Of a stretch of 33,409 nt of DNA, positions 7,690 through 15,291 are shown one piece after another; the first letter of the stretch is position 1, and each line of letters opens with the position of its first letter. The notes beneath the pieces were generated by a model. It was not told the DNA's origin and did no database searches. It was given only the letters and a program-made list of their open reading frames with translations. Source of the stretch: Candidatus Auribacter fodinae. GTDB taxonomy: Bacteria > Auribacterota > Auribacteria > Auribacterales > Auribacteraceae. The stretch covers positions 1 to 33,409 of the forward strand of contig QZJZ01000005.1 of NCBI GenBank assembly GCA_003599815.1, read 5' to 3'. A program made the position numbers and the translations under genes.

Positions 7690-8019
7690 ATGTCTATCAT
7701 TAAAGAGTTCAGGGAATTCGCGATTAAAGGCAACGCGGTGGACATGGCTGTCGGTATTATCATCGGCGCGGCGTTCGGCAAAATAGTCAGTTCGATAGTG
7801 AACGATCTGATTATGCCTCCCATCGGGTTACTGATCGGCGGAGTCGATTTCAAGAACCTGAAGCTGGTTCTTAAAGCCGCGGTCGAGGATGTGCCGGAAG
7901 TCGCTATAAATTACGGGTTGTTTGTCAATAATGCCATAGATTTTCTGATCGTGGCGTTCACGATTTTCCTCGTTGTAAAAGGGTTGAACAGCTTAAAAAG
8001 AAAACCGGCGAAAGAGTAA
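7690..8019 (+). CDS. mscL: large-conductance mechanosensitive channel, short C-terminus
   Basis: MscL opens under membrane tension to release solutes during osmotic downshock. The start [15 protein letters not shown] matches the E. coli N-terminal amphipathic helix almost exactly. TM1 ([16 protein letters not shown]) and TM2 ([18 protein letters not shown]) are clear, with the [11 protein letters not shown] segment between. The frame is open further upstream, to 7621, but AAGGAG before 7690 and family alignment fix this start, giving 109 residues. E. coli MscL has 136, so the C-terminal cytoplasmic helical bundle is absent: the protein stops just after KRKPAKE. Confidence 0.96.
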   Translation: MSIIKEFREFAIKGNAVDMAVGIIIGAAFGKIVSSIVNDLIMPPIGLLIGGVDFKNLKLVLKAAVEDVPEVAINYGLFVNNAIDFLIVAFTIFLVVKGLNSLKRKPAKE

Positions 8020-8030
8020 TTATAAAAAAT

Positions 8031-8062
8031 GAGCCGGCGGGGCAGTTTCTCGCCGGCTTTTA
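8031..8062. terminator. bidirectional terminator between mscL and the PEP-CTERM gene at 8093
   Basis: Stem AGCCGGCG/CGCCGGCT (8032-8039 with 8051-8058). It is preceded by an A run and followed by Ts, so it can serve both convergent genes. Confidence 0.85.
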
Positions 8063-8092
8063 TCGTTCATTCCAGTGTTCTTCGGGTATAAT

Positions 8093-8782
8093 TTAACCTC
8101 TTATTTTCCTCACCATCCCGGCAATGCCAAGCATAAGAAGCGTTATGGAATACGGTTCGGGTACCGTAGCGGGAGGCTCAGCCTCCATTTGGGCTGAATA
8201 GGTATAGGCTTGTTCATCCAGTTTCACGATGTTTCCTCCCGTTGTTCCAAACACCATGAATTCCATCCCTAATTGAATATCAAATGACTGGTATGGAACG
8301 GTGCCAAACCATGATCCGCCAAAGTTTAAGTCAACGACGCCCTGATAAGTGTTTATGGTAGACAGCGCCTGCCCGTCATAAGACATGTTTCTGTTAGTAA
8401 AACCAAAAGTATAATTCGAATGAACTGTATCTGACCCTGCAATCAGTGAAAAATTATAGTTGTGTATGCCTATTTCAGCTGTTGGACGAGATACTCCTAC
8501 TCCACGTAAAATAAAATGAAAATTGGATACTTTTTCGAACAGAAGCGGAGTTACCGTCCGATTCGGGGTATAATTATCATTGTCATAAAACTTAAAGGCT
8601 GTGGCTGTTCCATCCATGTTAAAAGAGCCGGTATAAATAAATACTCCGCCGGAAAAGACTACATCCCCTGTGCGGTTTAGAAGAGGGTCGCCTATTGAAC
8701 TGGAATGAGCGTTAAACGAACAAGCCAGTACGGACAATACAGAAATAATTATCAAACAACTTTTTGCCATGATTGAACGCAT
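8093..8782 (-). CDS. PEP-CTERM sorting-domain protein
   Basis: This 229-residue exported protein has an N-terminal signal peptide (LIIISVLSVLACSFNAHS) and a C-terminal sorting signal: VPEPYS, a hydrophobic helix and the basic end RKIRG. The ectodomain is predominantly polar and beta-rich in appearance, and I recognise no family in it. A strong AGGGGGAT precedes the ATG at 8782; another ATG lies at 8770. The start is only 34 bases downstream of the stop of the DNRLRE PEP-CTERM gene (8817-9542), so the two are likely co-transcribed from the promoter at 9577-9605. Confidence 0.85.
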   Translation of the reverse strand: MRSIMAKSCLIIISVLSVLACSFNAHSSSIGDPLLNRTGDVVFSGGVFIYTGSFNMDGTATAFKFYDNDNYTPNRTVTPLLFEKVSNFHFILRGVGVSRPTAEIGIHNYNFSLIAGSDTVHSNYTFGFTNRNMSYDGQALSTINTYQGVVDLNFGGSWFGTVPYQSFDIQLGMEFMVFGTTGGNIVKLDEQAYTYSAQMEAEPPATVPEPYSITLLMLGIAGMVRKIRG

Positions 8783-8816
8783 TGCCTATCCCCCTTGTGA
8801 GGTAAAGTATATATCG

Positions 8817-9542
8817 TTACTTGCGTTTCAGGATCAACCTTAAGATACATGCAACGCCAAGCAGTATAAAACTTAACGGTTCGGGAATGGCGACATCATT
8901 TTGTGTTAAAATCAGCACGGGACGGTGTTCCGCATCTTCGGAGTCAGATGACAGCATCAGCTTCCTGTTCGGGTTAGCGGATTCTGCGTCGTCAACGATA
9001 AACATGAACCCGTAATTTAACTCAGTGCCCGCAAGCCATTTATTGACAATGGATGTGACATCCCATTCCACCCACCCGATATAGTCATATTCTATAATGA
9101 ACGGATCGGATTGTTTGACTTTGTCGGACGCGGAGAAAATATCGTAGCCGTTATTCCATGTCACGCCGGTTTCAGTCCAGTTTTCAGTGACTCTATGCAC
9201 CCAGACATTTGAATCCGTATTACCTGACTCCGTTCCCAGATTGTAGTAGGTGTACAGGCGCAATACCGCCAGATCAACATGGGTGTCTGTAATGGATGAG
9301 AGGTTGAATTCCATTAGAGCGCGCTCTTTCCAGTACCCATCCTGAAACAATGCCGTATTCGATATCCACAGGCGGGGTGTATCGCTGAAATTGGAGCTTC
9401 TATACATGGGACTGTCAACAATAGACGCGTCTTTCCCGTCAGCCGGGCCCGGTTGTAAAACAACCTGCGAGGCATCCAGTCTAACTGTGCATATTGCTAT
9501 GATCAGGGTCATAAACAGAGTGTACAAAAATCCAGCGCGCAT
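8817..9542 (-). CDS. DNRLRE-domain protein with PEP-CTERM signal
   Basis: A 241-residue exported protein. After a signal peptide (residues 1-24), most of the chain looks like a DNRLRE (disaggregatase-related) beta-sandwich: RALMEFNLSSI, then VHRVTENWTETGVTWNN, VEWDVTSIVNKWLAGTELNYGF and a closing HRPVLIL. Some relatives of this domain bind polysaccharide. The C-terminus is IPEPLS, a hydrophobic helix and LKRK. A promoter with TTGCAA and TATAGT lies at 9577-9605. The family assignment rests on the NWTETGVTWNN and NYGF signatures. Confidence 0.87.
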   Translation of the reverse strand: MRAGFLYTLFMTLIIAICTVRLDASQVVLQPGPADGKDASIVDSPMYRSSNFSDTPRLWISNTALFQDGYWKERALMEFNLSSITDTHVDLAVLRLYTYYNLGTESGNTDSNVWVHRVTENWTETGVTWNNGYDIFSASDKVKQSDPFIIEYDYIGWVEWDVTSIVNKWLAGTELNYGFMFIVDDAESANPNRKLMLSSDSEDAEHRPVLILTQNDVAIPEPLSFILLGVACILRLILKRK

Positions 9543-9576
9543 TTTATATCCTAAACGGTGATATTGTTCTTAATTA

Positions 9577-9605
9577 ACTATACCATGCGGAGTGTTTTTT
9601 TGCAA
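9577..9605 (-). promoter_or_regulatory. promoter of the DNRLRE PEP-CTERM gene (TTGC class)
   Basis: Minus strand: TTGCAA, 17-base spacer, TATAGT, with the ATG 35 bases below the -10 box. It shares the TTGC-type -35 with four other PEP-CTERM genes in this window. Confidence 0.6.
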
Positions 9606-9666
9606 TATGCGCGACTAATTTTTCAGGGATACATTAGTGTAATTTCTGACTGAATCAGAATACTGC

Positions 9667-10614
9667 TTATGCCATGTTGAAGAACCGCTTAATTTCGTTG
9701 ATGTGCGTGTTCAGCGATGAATGGATCGCATTTAGCAGTTCATCCGGGATTTTCAGGATATCCTTAAGCTGGAAAAATTTCTCGCTGGGACAGTCCGTTA
9801 CTTTTTTGCCGAGTATGCTCATGTGGCTTACCCAGTTAGCCATGTACACGATGCATCCGGTAATAACGGTCATTTGGTCGAAGTCTTTTAGCTTTTCCGG
9901 GGTATGATGATACTGAATCATCGCGCAAAGTTTGCTGGGAAAACACCATTTTTTCGCTATATGTGTTCCGACCTTGGCATGATCCGCTCCGATCGCCTCG
10001 CTCTCAAGGAACTGCATATTATTTGAATCGCCTTTCGCTTCATCATACAGTTTTACATAATCGTCTTTGAAGCTGAGCAGAAACACCATTTTCCCGATAT
10101 CGTGCAGAAGCCCCGCAGTGAACGCCTCTTCGCTGTAGTTCTTATTAATTTTTGACATTAAAAGCCTTGATGCAACTGCTGTGCCCAGCGAATGCTCCCA
10201 GAAATGCATTTTTTTGCTTTCTTTGTAGACTTTTTCCGTGAAGATATTTACCACAGCGAGCCCCAGCGCCAAACTTTTTATGGCGTTGAACCCAAGTATA
10301 ACTACGGCATGATCGATACTTGTGATCTGGTTCGGGTATCCATAATAGGCAGAGTTGACCAGCCTCAGGATATTTGCGGATAACGCTTGGTCAAAAGATA
10401 TTATGCGGGCGATATCGTTCGCGCCTGCCATATCGTTTTCCAGAGCGGATAATAACCGGTTCAGGGCTGATGACAAAGGTGGAAGGCCATTAATGACGTT
10501 GGTGCATTCTTCCAAACTTAAGCGGCTCACTTCGAAGTCTCCTTGAATTGAAATTTTCCTCATAGAAACTAAATATCGAAGATGAAGGTCAATGCTGTAA
10601 TATGGTTTATGCAT
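9667..10614 (-). CDS. HDOD domain signalling protein
   Basis: A 315-residue protein dominated by an HDOD domain, a non-catalytic relative of HD phosphohydrolases found in signalling proteins. Visible signatures are LPPLSSALNRLLSALEND, ISFDQALSANILRLVNSAYYG, DHAVVILGFNAIKSLALG and TAGLLHDIGKMVFLLSF, which keeps an HD pair. It probably acts in the cytoplasm as an output or adaptor of a regulatory pathway. The open frame starts at 10614 with GGAAG very close to the ATG; an ATG at 10563 (MRKISIQ) is the alternative and lacks a ribosome binding site. The AT-rich 396-base gap upstream (10615-11010) shows no further gene or clear signal. Confidence 0.92.
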   Translation of the reverse strand: MHKPYYSIDLHLRYLVSMRKISIQGDFEVSRLSLEECTNVINGLPPLSSALNRLLSALENDMAGANDIARIISFDQALSANILRLVNSAYYGYPNQITSIDHAVVILGFNAIKSLALGLAVVNIFTEKVYKESKKMHFWEHSLGTAVASRLLMSKINKNYSEEAFTAGLLHDIGKMVFLLSFKDDYVKLYDEAKGDSNNMQFLESEAIGADHAKVGTHIAKKWCFPSKLCAMIQYHHTPEKLKDFDQMTVITGCIVYMANWVSHMSILGKKVTDCPSEKFFQLKDILKIPDELLNAIHSSLNTHINEIKRFFNMA

Positions 10615-11010
10615 ATCTTCCGATTATAATTTATCTATGTCAAGCAATTATATTTAAAAATAACTTAAAGAGTGTTTTATAATTAGTAAAAATATAAAAA
10701 AATGTAATATAATATATGTGTATCTTGTGTTTGTGTTTTGTTTGTGTAAAGTTTTTTGTGTCCGTAACTAGCTTTAGAAAAGTAGATTATATCTGAAAAA
10801 AAATGAACTTAGCGGAACTCCATTGAATTTTTTGTATAAACAGCAATTATGAATCATGCCGGAAAAACTTTTTTTTACATGCAAGTATAATACTGATCGA
10901 AATGGGGTGGAGGAGGGCTGATAAAGAATGGTGGACTTAGCGAAAAGGGGTGGTACAATAGTCGCCAATGAGATTATTGACGAATGGATACAGGAATAGG
11001 AAAGATGAAC

Positions 11011-11490
11011 ATGAGCATTGTATTGTGGAGCATTGTTGTGATATGCATTGTGATCGGGATACTGGGGGTCGTGCTTCCCGCTCTTCCGGGTATTCCGCTG
11101 GCGTTTGCGGGGTTTCTTATTGCGGCGTGGATGGATTCTTTCCAGAAGGTCGGGGCGTTGACGGTCATCGTCCTTGCAGTTCTGACTGTTATATCAGTAG
11201 TGCTTGATTTCCTTGTTACCGCATTGGGCGCCAAACGGATGGGGGCGAGTTGGCTTGCTATGGCAGGCGCTGGTGTCGGCACGGTAGTCGGTTTGTTTTT
11301 CGGTATTATGGGGCTTGTATTCGGTCCATTTATCGGTGCGGTTGCCGGTGAATTGCTGGCGAAGAAAAAGCTGATGCAGGCAGGCAGAGTTGGGGTCGGT
11401 ACATGGATCGGTATTATTGTCGGAACTGCTGTCAAACTGGCGATTATGTTTGCGATGACAGCTCTTTTCGTCGCCGCTTATTTTTATTGA
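11011..11490 (+). CDS. DUF456 family membrane protein
   Basis: About 159 residues, nearly all membrane-embedded, with glycine-rich helices: IVVICIVIGILGVVLPALPG, an FLIAAW segment, VLAVLTVISVVLDFLVTALG, the long glycine-rich VGTVVGLFFGIMGLVFGPFI, GAVAGELL, and a final C-terminal helix. The LPALPGIPL and FGPFIGAVAGE signatures place it in DUF456, whose function is unknown. The frame is open from 10984, but AGGAAAG at 10998-11004 is correctly spaced for the ATG at 11011, which I prefer. It converges on the radical SAM gene with a 12-base gap. Confidence 0.9.
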   Translation: MSIVLWSIVVICIVIGILGVVLPALPGIPLAFAGFLIAAWMDSFQKVGALTVIVLAVLTVISVVLDFLVTALGAKRMGASWLAMAGAGVGTVVGLFFGIMGLVFGPFIGAVAGELLAKKKLMQAGRVGVGTWIGIIVGTAVKLAIMFAMTALFVAAYFY

Positions 11491-11502
11491 GCGCCAGACA
11501 GG

Positions 11503-12546
11503 TCAGGACGAGGCGTTTTCATGATACCAGTTGCATCCGTCACAGAGTTCAGCAGACTGGCTGGGCCTGAATATGTTATAGCGATGGTTATTCCAGATAT
11601 CCTGCAAATTATCATGTAAAATGTTGCCCAAGGTATATTCTGTCGGATCATACAATACACAGCAAGGGGTTACGATTCCTTTGCTCGTTATAAAAATTCT
11701 GGAATGCGGCCAGTTACATTCTTTTGCAGACCAGACAGTTATTCCCTGTTGTCTGCCTATCTCCTGAAACCGCTTTACTGTAGCGTTAAACCCGGACGGG
11801 TTATTGATTCCTTTCACATCTTCGGAATAATGCTCCGTAAAACTCAGGTGCTGTTGTAGATTCTGCACATAAACAGTGTTAATGGTATGAGAAACTGCGA
11901 AACTGACAATGTTCTTCAGGTCGGCATCTGTTTGCTGGAGAATGGTTACGTAAAGAACGATAATCATATCAGGGCGTATGGCATCGCGAGCGCGGATAAT
12001 TCTGCTGACATTTTCAGTGAACGTGCTGAAACGACTGCCGCATCTGATATACTCGTATTTTTCAGAGTCAGCATATTCAATAGATATGCCCAGCTCGTTC
12101 AATCCGGATTCCACGATTTTTCCGGCATACTCTTCGGTCAACAGCGTAGCATTTGTGCAGGATGCCGTGAAAATTCCCTGTTTGTGCGCGTATGCCGCCA
12201 TGTCGCAGAACTGGTTGTGCAGAAGAGGCTCGCCGTTGCCTTGCAGTTTGAGGTGCAGTAATGTCGGTATGCGGTCAATGATTGTGCGGAAATCGTCATA
12301 TGACAGGTCATGCCCTGCCTGTGGTTCCGCATGAACGCACATCCTGCATTTCAGGTTGCAACGGGATGTTGGTTCTATCTGCGCCATGAAAGGAAGTGAC
12401 AGCATTGGATGCCTCTGGCGTGATAAGCCATACATCATCATGTTATAGCAGTCTTTTATTAGCGTGGCCGGCCCTCGCCGGCGAATCCGGTGAGCAACGG
12501 GATTCAGGATATACCGTTTTATTTGAGCGATAGGCGCAATGTGCAT
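11503..12546 (-). CDS. radical SAM/SPASM domain protein
   Basis: About 347 residues. The radical SAM [4Fe-4S] motif CNLKCRMC is at residues 63-70, followed by the barrel elements LKLQGNGEPLLH and FTASCTNATLL. The C-terminal SPASM-type region has TPCCVLYDPTEYTLGNI and LCDGCNWYH, which would bind one more iron-sulfur cluster. Such enzymes modify peptides, proteins or sugars. No peptide substrate gene is obvious nearby, and the neighbouring PEP-CTERM and glycan genes make a glycan role possible but unproven. The frame extends to an ATG at 12600 without a ribosome binding site; the ATG at 12546 has a distant GGAG and fits the family better. Confidence 0.88.
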   Translation of the reverse strand: MHIAPIAQIKRYILNPVAHRIRRRGPATLIKDCYNMMMYGLSRQRHPMLSLPFMAQIEPTSRCNLKCRMCVHAEPQAGHDLSYDDFRTIIDRIPTLLHLKLQGNGEPLLHNQFCDMAAYAHKQGIFTASCTNATLLTEEYAGKIVESGLNELGISIEYADSEKYEYIRCGSRFSTFTENVSRIIRARDAIRPDMIIVLYVTILQQTDADLKNIVSFAVSHTINTVYVQNLQQHLSFTEHYSEDVKGINNPSGFNATVKRFQEIGRQQGITVWSAKECNWPHSRIFITSKGIVTPCCVLYDPTEYTLGNILHDNLQDIWNNHRYNIFRPSQSAELCDGCNWYHENASS

Positions 12547-12752
12547 AATCGAGACAATTCTCCGCCATGTAATGTGATTCAAGTATAACCATATGTACAT
12601 AAGTAAATTCGGCTGTTTGGAGATTTACTCAAGCGCGTTGCGCAGGTATCCGGTAGTTTTGTATGGAAATAGATATTATGATGGATGCGTCTTGAGGCAA
12701 GAAGCTCATCGCCTGCATGAAGTCATAATTACGAAATAAGGGTTATACTATA

Positions 12753-13451
12753 TCAGCCCCGGGGTTTCCGTTTGAGCAATCCGGCTATGCCCAGCGCGAT
12801 TAATGCCAGCGATGCTGGTTCAGGAATAGCGGCAGGGGCAGGCGGCTGATCGTCGGTGTAAAATTCAACTTCGCCCATACCGTAATAATGGGCCGGATTA
12901 GTGACAAATGAACGGTATTCTATAGCGCGTACAGAATCGTTAATGGTAATATCGACAAAGTCGGGTTCATCCGGGTTAGCATCCACCCCAATACTGCCGA
13001 AATTAGTAAAATTGACTCCATCTGTGGATATCCATAAGTTGCTTTCCATCCATCGTTTGCTGTTGGTAGCATAGTAGTAGTTCATATCAGCGATATTATA
13101 TGTTCTTATTTTGGTAAGATAGATTGATTCAGGAAAAACTACTTTCAGATATTCTGTAGGATAAGCGGCTGGAGCAGTCAGCCAGTAGTTATACCCATTG
13201 GGGCCCGGGTTGCCGTCAACGATGTTTGATAAATCGTATGCGCCCGGAGAAGCGTATTCAGGCCATGAACTCTGTTTGCTTTCCCAGTAAAAATTGCCGC
13301 CGATACCGCTGGCTGAAGTGTACATGGTAGACGCTCCCATCCCTCCGCCGGATGTAACGGTAAAGTTTAGCTTTACTTCGGCAGAGTACGACGCAGTGCC
13401 GCTCAATATGGTGCAAACGGCAAGAATTAAAGGTATGAAAATGCGGTTCAT
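12753..13451 (-). CDS. PEP-CTERM protein with discoidin-like ectodomain
   Basis: About 232 residues: a signal peptide (MNRIFIPLILAVCTILSG), an ectodomain and a C-terminal IPEPAS, hydrophobic helix and KRKPRG. The ectodomain (NIVDGNPG, YLKVVFPESIYLTKIRTYNI, ESNLWISTDG, IGVDANPD, IEYRS) is arranged like galactose-binding/discoidin folds and is clearly related to the protein at 19833. AGGAG lies 8 bases before the ATG at 13451; the frame is open a little further upstream, but that would place the ribosome binding site inside the gene. A promoter is seen at 13497-13525. Confidence 0.88.
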   Translation of the reverse strand: MNRIFIPLILAVCTILSGTASYSAEVKLNFTVTSGGGMGASTMYTSASGIGGNFYWESKQSSWPEYASPGAYDLSNIVDGNPGPNGYNYWLTAPAAYPTEYLKVVFPESIYLTKIRTYNIADMNYYYATNSKRWMESNLWISTDGVNFTNFGSIGVDANPDEPDFVDITINDSVRAIEYRSFVTNPAHYYGMGEVEFYTDDQPPAPAAIPEPASLALIALGIAGLLKRKPRG

Positions 13452-13496
13452 ATTGTTTTCTCCTGTTGACATATAGTTCTATTGTATATAGTTATA

Positions 13497-13525
13497 ATTA
13501 TAGCATGTCTTTAGTTTAACCGCAA
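13497..13525 (-). promoter_or_regulatory. promoter of the discoidin-like PEP-CTERM gene (TTGC class)
   Basis: Minus strand: TTGCGG, 17-base spacer, TATAAT, 46 bases above the ATG at 13451. Confidence 0.65.
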
Positions 13526-13568
13526 GGAGCTGGACAAAATAGTCATATTTTTTGGTAGTAACGTGACA

Positions 13569-14450
13569 TTATTTGCGGAGGATCTTGTTTCGCGATTTAA
13601 AGATCATTAAGGCACACGTTATCCCTATCAGAATGATCGACGCCGGTTCGGGAATGAAACCGCCCTCAAGCCCGGCGGTGCCCAGATAAATATAGTCGAT
13701 GCCGTTTTCCGTCCACCTGTCGCCGGCGCTGTGCCCTGCGTATGTTGTGTCGGAATAACGCCATACTGCGCCATCAACTATCACTGGATCCCATTCCTGA
13801 TTGTTTTCTCCTGCAGTGAACAAAGTGTATAACGTGTTGATGTCGGTCAAATCCCAGTCATACCCGAAAGTATTTCCCGAAAAAGCGATGTATGATTTTG
13901 CGGCAGGCGCTCCTGCGTATGTATCCACCAGCGGGTCATTGGAATAATAGGCGTGGTAGGCGTCTAATGAGTCCCATTCTAAAGCGGCGAACTGGCGTGA
14001 CCCGGTGTATTCGCCAAGAGATGTGTCGTCCCACATGAAAGTCGGATGCAGTATCAGGTTATCCTGATAGCCGCCGTAATTATCTGCAAAAGAGTTGTTT
14101 GTGAATGTCCATGGTTCTCCGGTCACCCATTCCCAACCGCCGTACGGTTCTGAGTAGCTCGGTGATGTGCGGTTCTGCGTGCCGCCTGTCCACGCGGAAT
14201 TGCCGCCGGATATAATGCCTGACAGGCGTGAAGCGATCCAGCTCTGTTCCGCGGAAGTTGTGATCGTAACAAGATGAGCGTTTCGCGTCGAAGCAAGGCT
14301 CACAGCCGAGGGATACGGGTTGCTCGACCCGCCGAGGTAGACGATGTCGTATACATGACCGTTATCCAGCCGGAATGTCGGCGATGCGTCCGTGGTTTGT
14401 GTCAGAAACAATACAATAATAACCAACGCCGCGAAAATAGATTTGTTCAT
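13569..14450 (-). CDS. C-type lectin-like protein with PEP-CTERM signal
   Basis: This 293-residue exported protein starts with a signal peptide (IFAALVIIVLFLTQTTDA). Residues about 45-165 resemble a C-type lectin domain: AHLVTITTSAEQSWIAS, AWTGGTQN, GGWEWVTGEPWTFTNN and FAALEWDS follow the family's conserved order. Next comes a segment of about 60 residues (YDWDLTDINTLYTLF, IVDGAVWRY, GHSAGDRWTENG, IYLGTAGL) that recurs in the PEP-CTERM protein at 21427. The end is IPEPAS, a hydrophobic helix and a basic tail. A TTGC-class promoter stands at 14503-14531. A role in binding extracellular glycan is inferred from the lectin fold only. Confidence 0.87.
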   Translation of the reverse strand: MNKSIFAALVIIVLFLTQTTDASPTFRLDNGHVYDIVYLGGSSNPYPSAVSLASTRNAHLVTITTSAEQSWIASRLSGIISGGNSAWTGGTQNRTSPSYSEPYGGWEWVTGEPWTFTNNSFADNYGGYQDNLILHPTFMWDDTSLGEYTGSRQFAALEWDSLDAYHAYYSNDPLVDTYAGAPAAKSYIAFSGNTFGYDWDLTDINTLYTLFTAGENNQEWDPVIVDGAVWRYSDTTYAGHSAGDRWTENGIDYIYLGTAGLEGGFIPEPASIILIGITCALMIFKSRNKILRK

Positions 14451-14502
14451 GGCTATGCCCTTTTTTTATTTTAACGGTACTTATTTGGAATTAATCATTT
14501 AA

Positions 14503-14531
14503 ATTATAACACAGAGAGTAGGGAAATGCAA
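14503..14531 (-). promoter_or_regulatory. promoter of the C-type lectin PEP-CTERM gene (TTGC class)
   Basis: Minus strand: TTGCAT, 17-base spacer, TATAAT, 53 bases above the ATG. The sequence GAAATTTGCATT around the -35 box is shared with the promoter at 17655-17683. Confidence 0.7.
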
Positions 14532-14573
14532 ATTTCGGGTTTTTTTATATAAAAAATATGTATATTTTTTGTT

Positions 14574-15098
14574 TTAAAGTGAAACTGGATTGTCCTTCTG
14601 GGGACTCCAGACAAAAAGAGCACGGATTTTGCCCCAGAACTCGCCGCCCAGCACCAGAAATGAAGAACAGAACACCAGTTCGCTCATAATCACTAACGGC
14701 AGATACAATTCCATTCGCTCGGGCATCATGTATATAAGGTACGGGCCTGTCCACGCAAACAGAAGCGGCAGAGCAAACATTACTAGCCCGATACGATAGC
14801 GCCTGCGGCTCACGCGGGCTGGCGGCGCGGCTTTTTTAACACTCACGTGGATAAGTCGTTTCAGTGTCAGAAACCCTTCCCTGCCCATGATAATAACCGC
14901 AATAAACGCGGCAAGCTCAGGTATTCCGAATGCCAGCCCTCCAGCCAGCGCGGTTTTCAGGAGAGTTGGCAGGGGCGATACCAGCACCAACGGAATAAGG
15001 AGCGGTGACAGAAATCCGGCGATAAAGACAATGCTCCCGATGATGAACCGGTGAGATAACGGTTTCGCGTTGTTATTGGGATGATTTGTTTTCCGCAC
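14574..15098 (-). CDS. conserved membrane protein of unknown function
   Basis: A 174-residue protein with four predicted membrane helices: residues about 19-40, 49-70, 104-124 and 132-150. A basic cytoplasmic-type loop (VSVKKAAPPARVSRRRYR) lies between helices 2 and 3, and the end reads GGEFWGKIRALFVW. The pattern FIAGFLSPLLIPLV...GREGF...RIGLVMFALPLLFAWTGPYL is one I associate with conserved transporter-suffix-like membrane proteins of proteobacteria, but I cannot assign a function. It is flanked by divergent or unrelated genes, so the context gives no clue. Confidence 0.8.
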   Translation of the reverse strand: MRKTNHPNNNAKPLSHRFIIGSIVFIAGFLSPLLIPLVLVSPLPTLLKTALAGGLAFGIPELAAFIAVIIMGREGFLTLKRLIHVSVKKAAPPARVSRRRYRIGLVMFALPLLFAWTGPYLIYMMPERMELYLPLVIMSELVFCSSFLVLGGEFWGKIRALFVWSPQKDNPVSL

Positions 15099-15237
15099 TG
15101 GTTTTTTCCTTTTCCTTGTTTTGCAAGTGTATCACGCGGTAAAGCGTAATTCAATATTTCGTGAGCGGAATGGTTAGCGCCTGACGCATAAAATCAGTAG
15201 TTAATAAAAAAAGGTTTATAAATGGAATAACAATATT

Positions 15238-15265
15238 TTGAAAAATGTATTTTTTTAGTTATAAT
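15238..15265 (+). promoter_or_regulatory. promoter of the histidine kinase gene
   Basis: TTGAAA, 16-base spacer, TATAAT. The -10 box ends only 9 bases before the first ATG (15274) but 27 before the GTG at 15292, which supports the GTG as the true start. Confidence 0.65.
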
Positions 15266-15291
15266 ATTGGAACATGCAAAAAGGAATTTAT

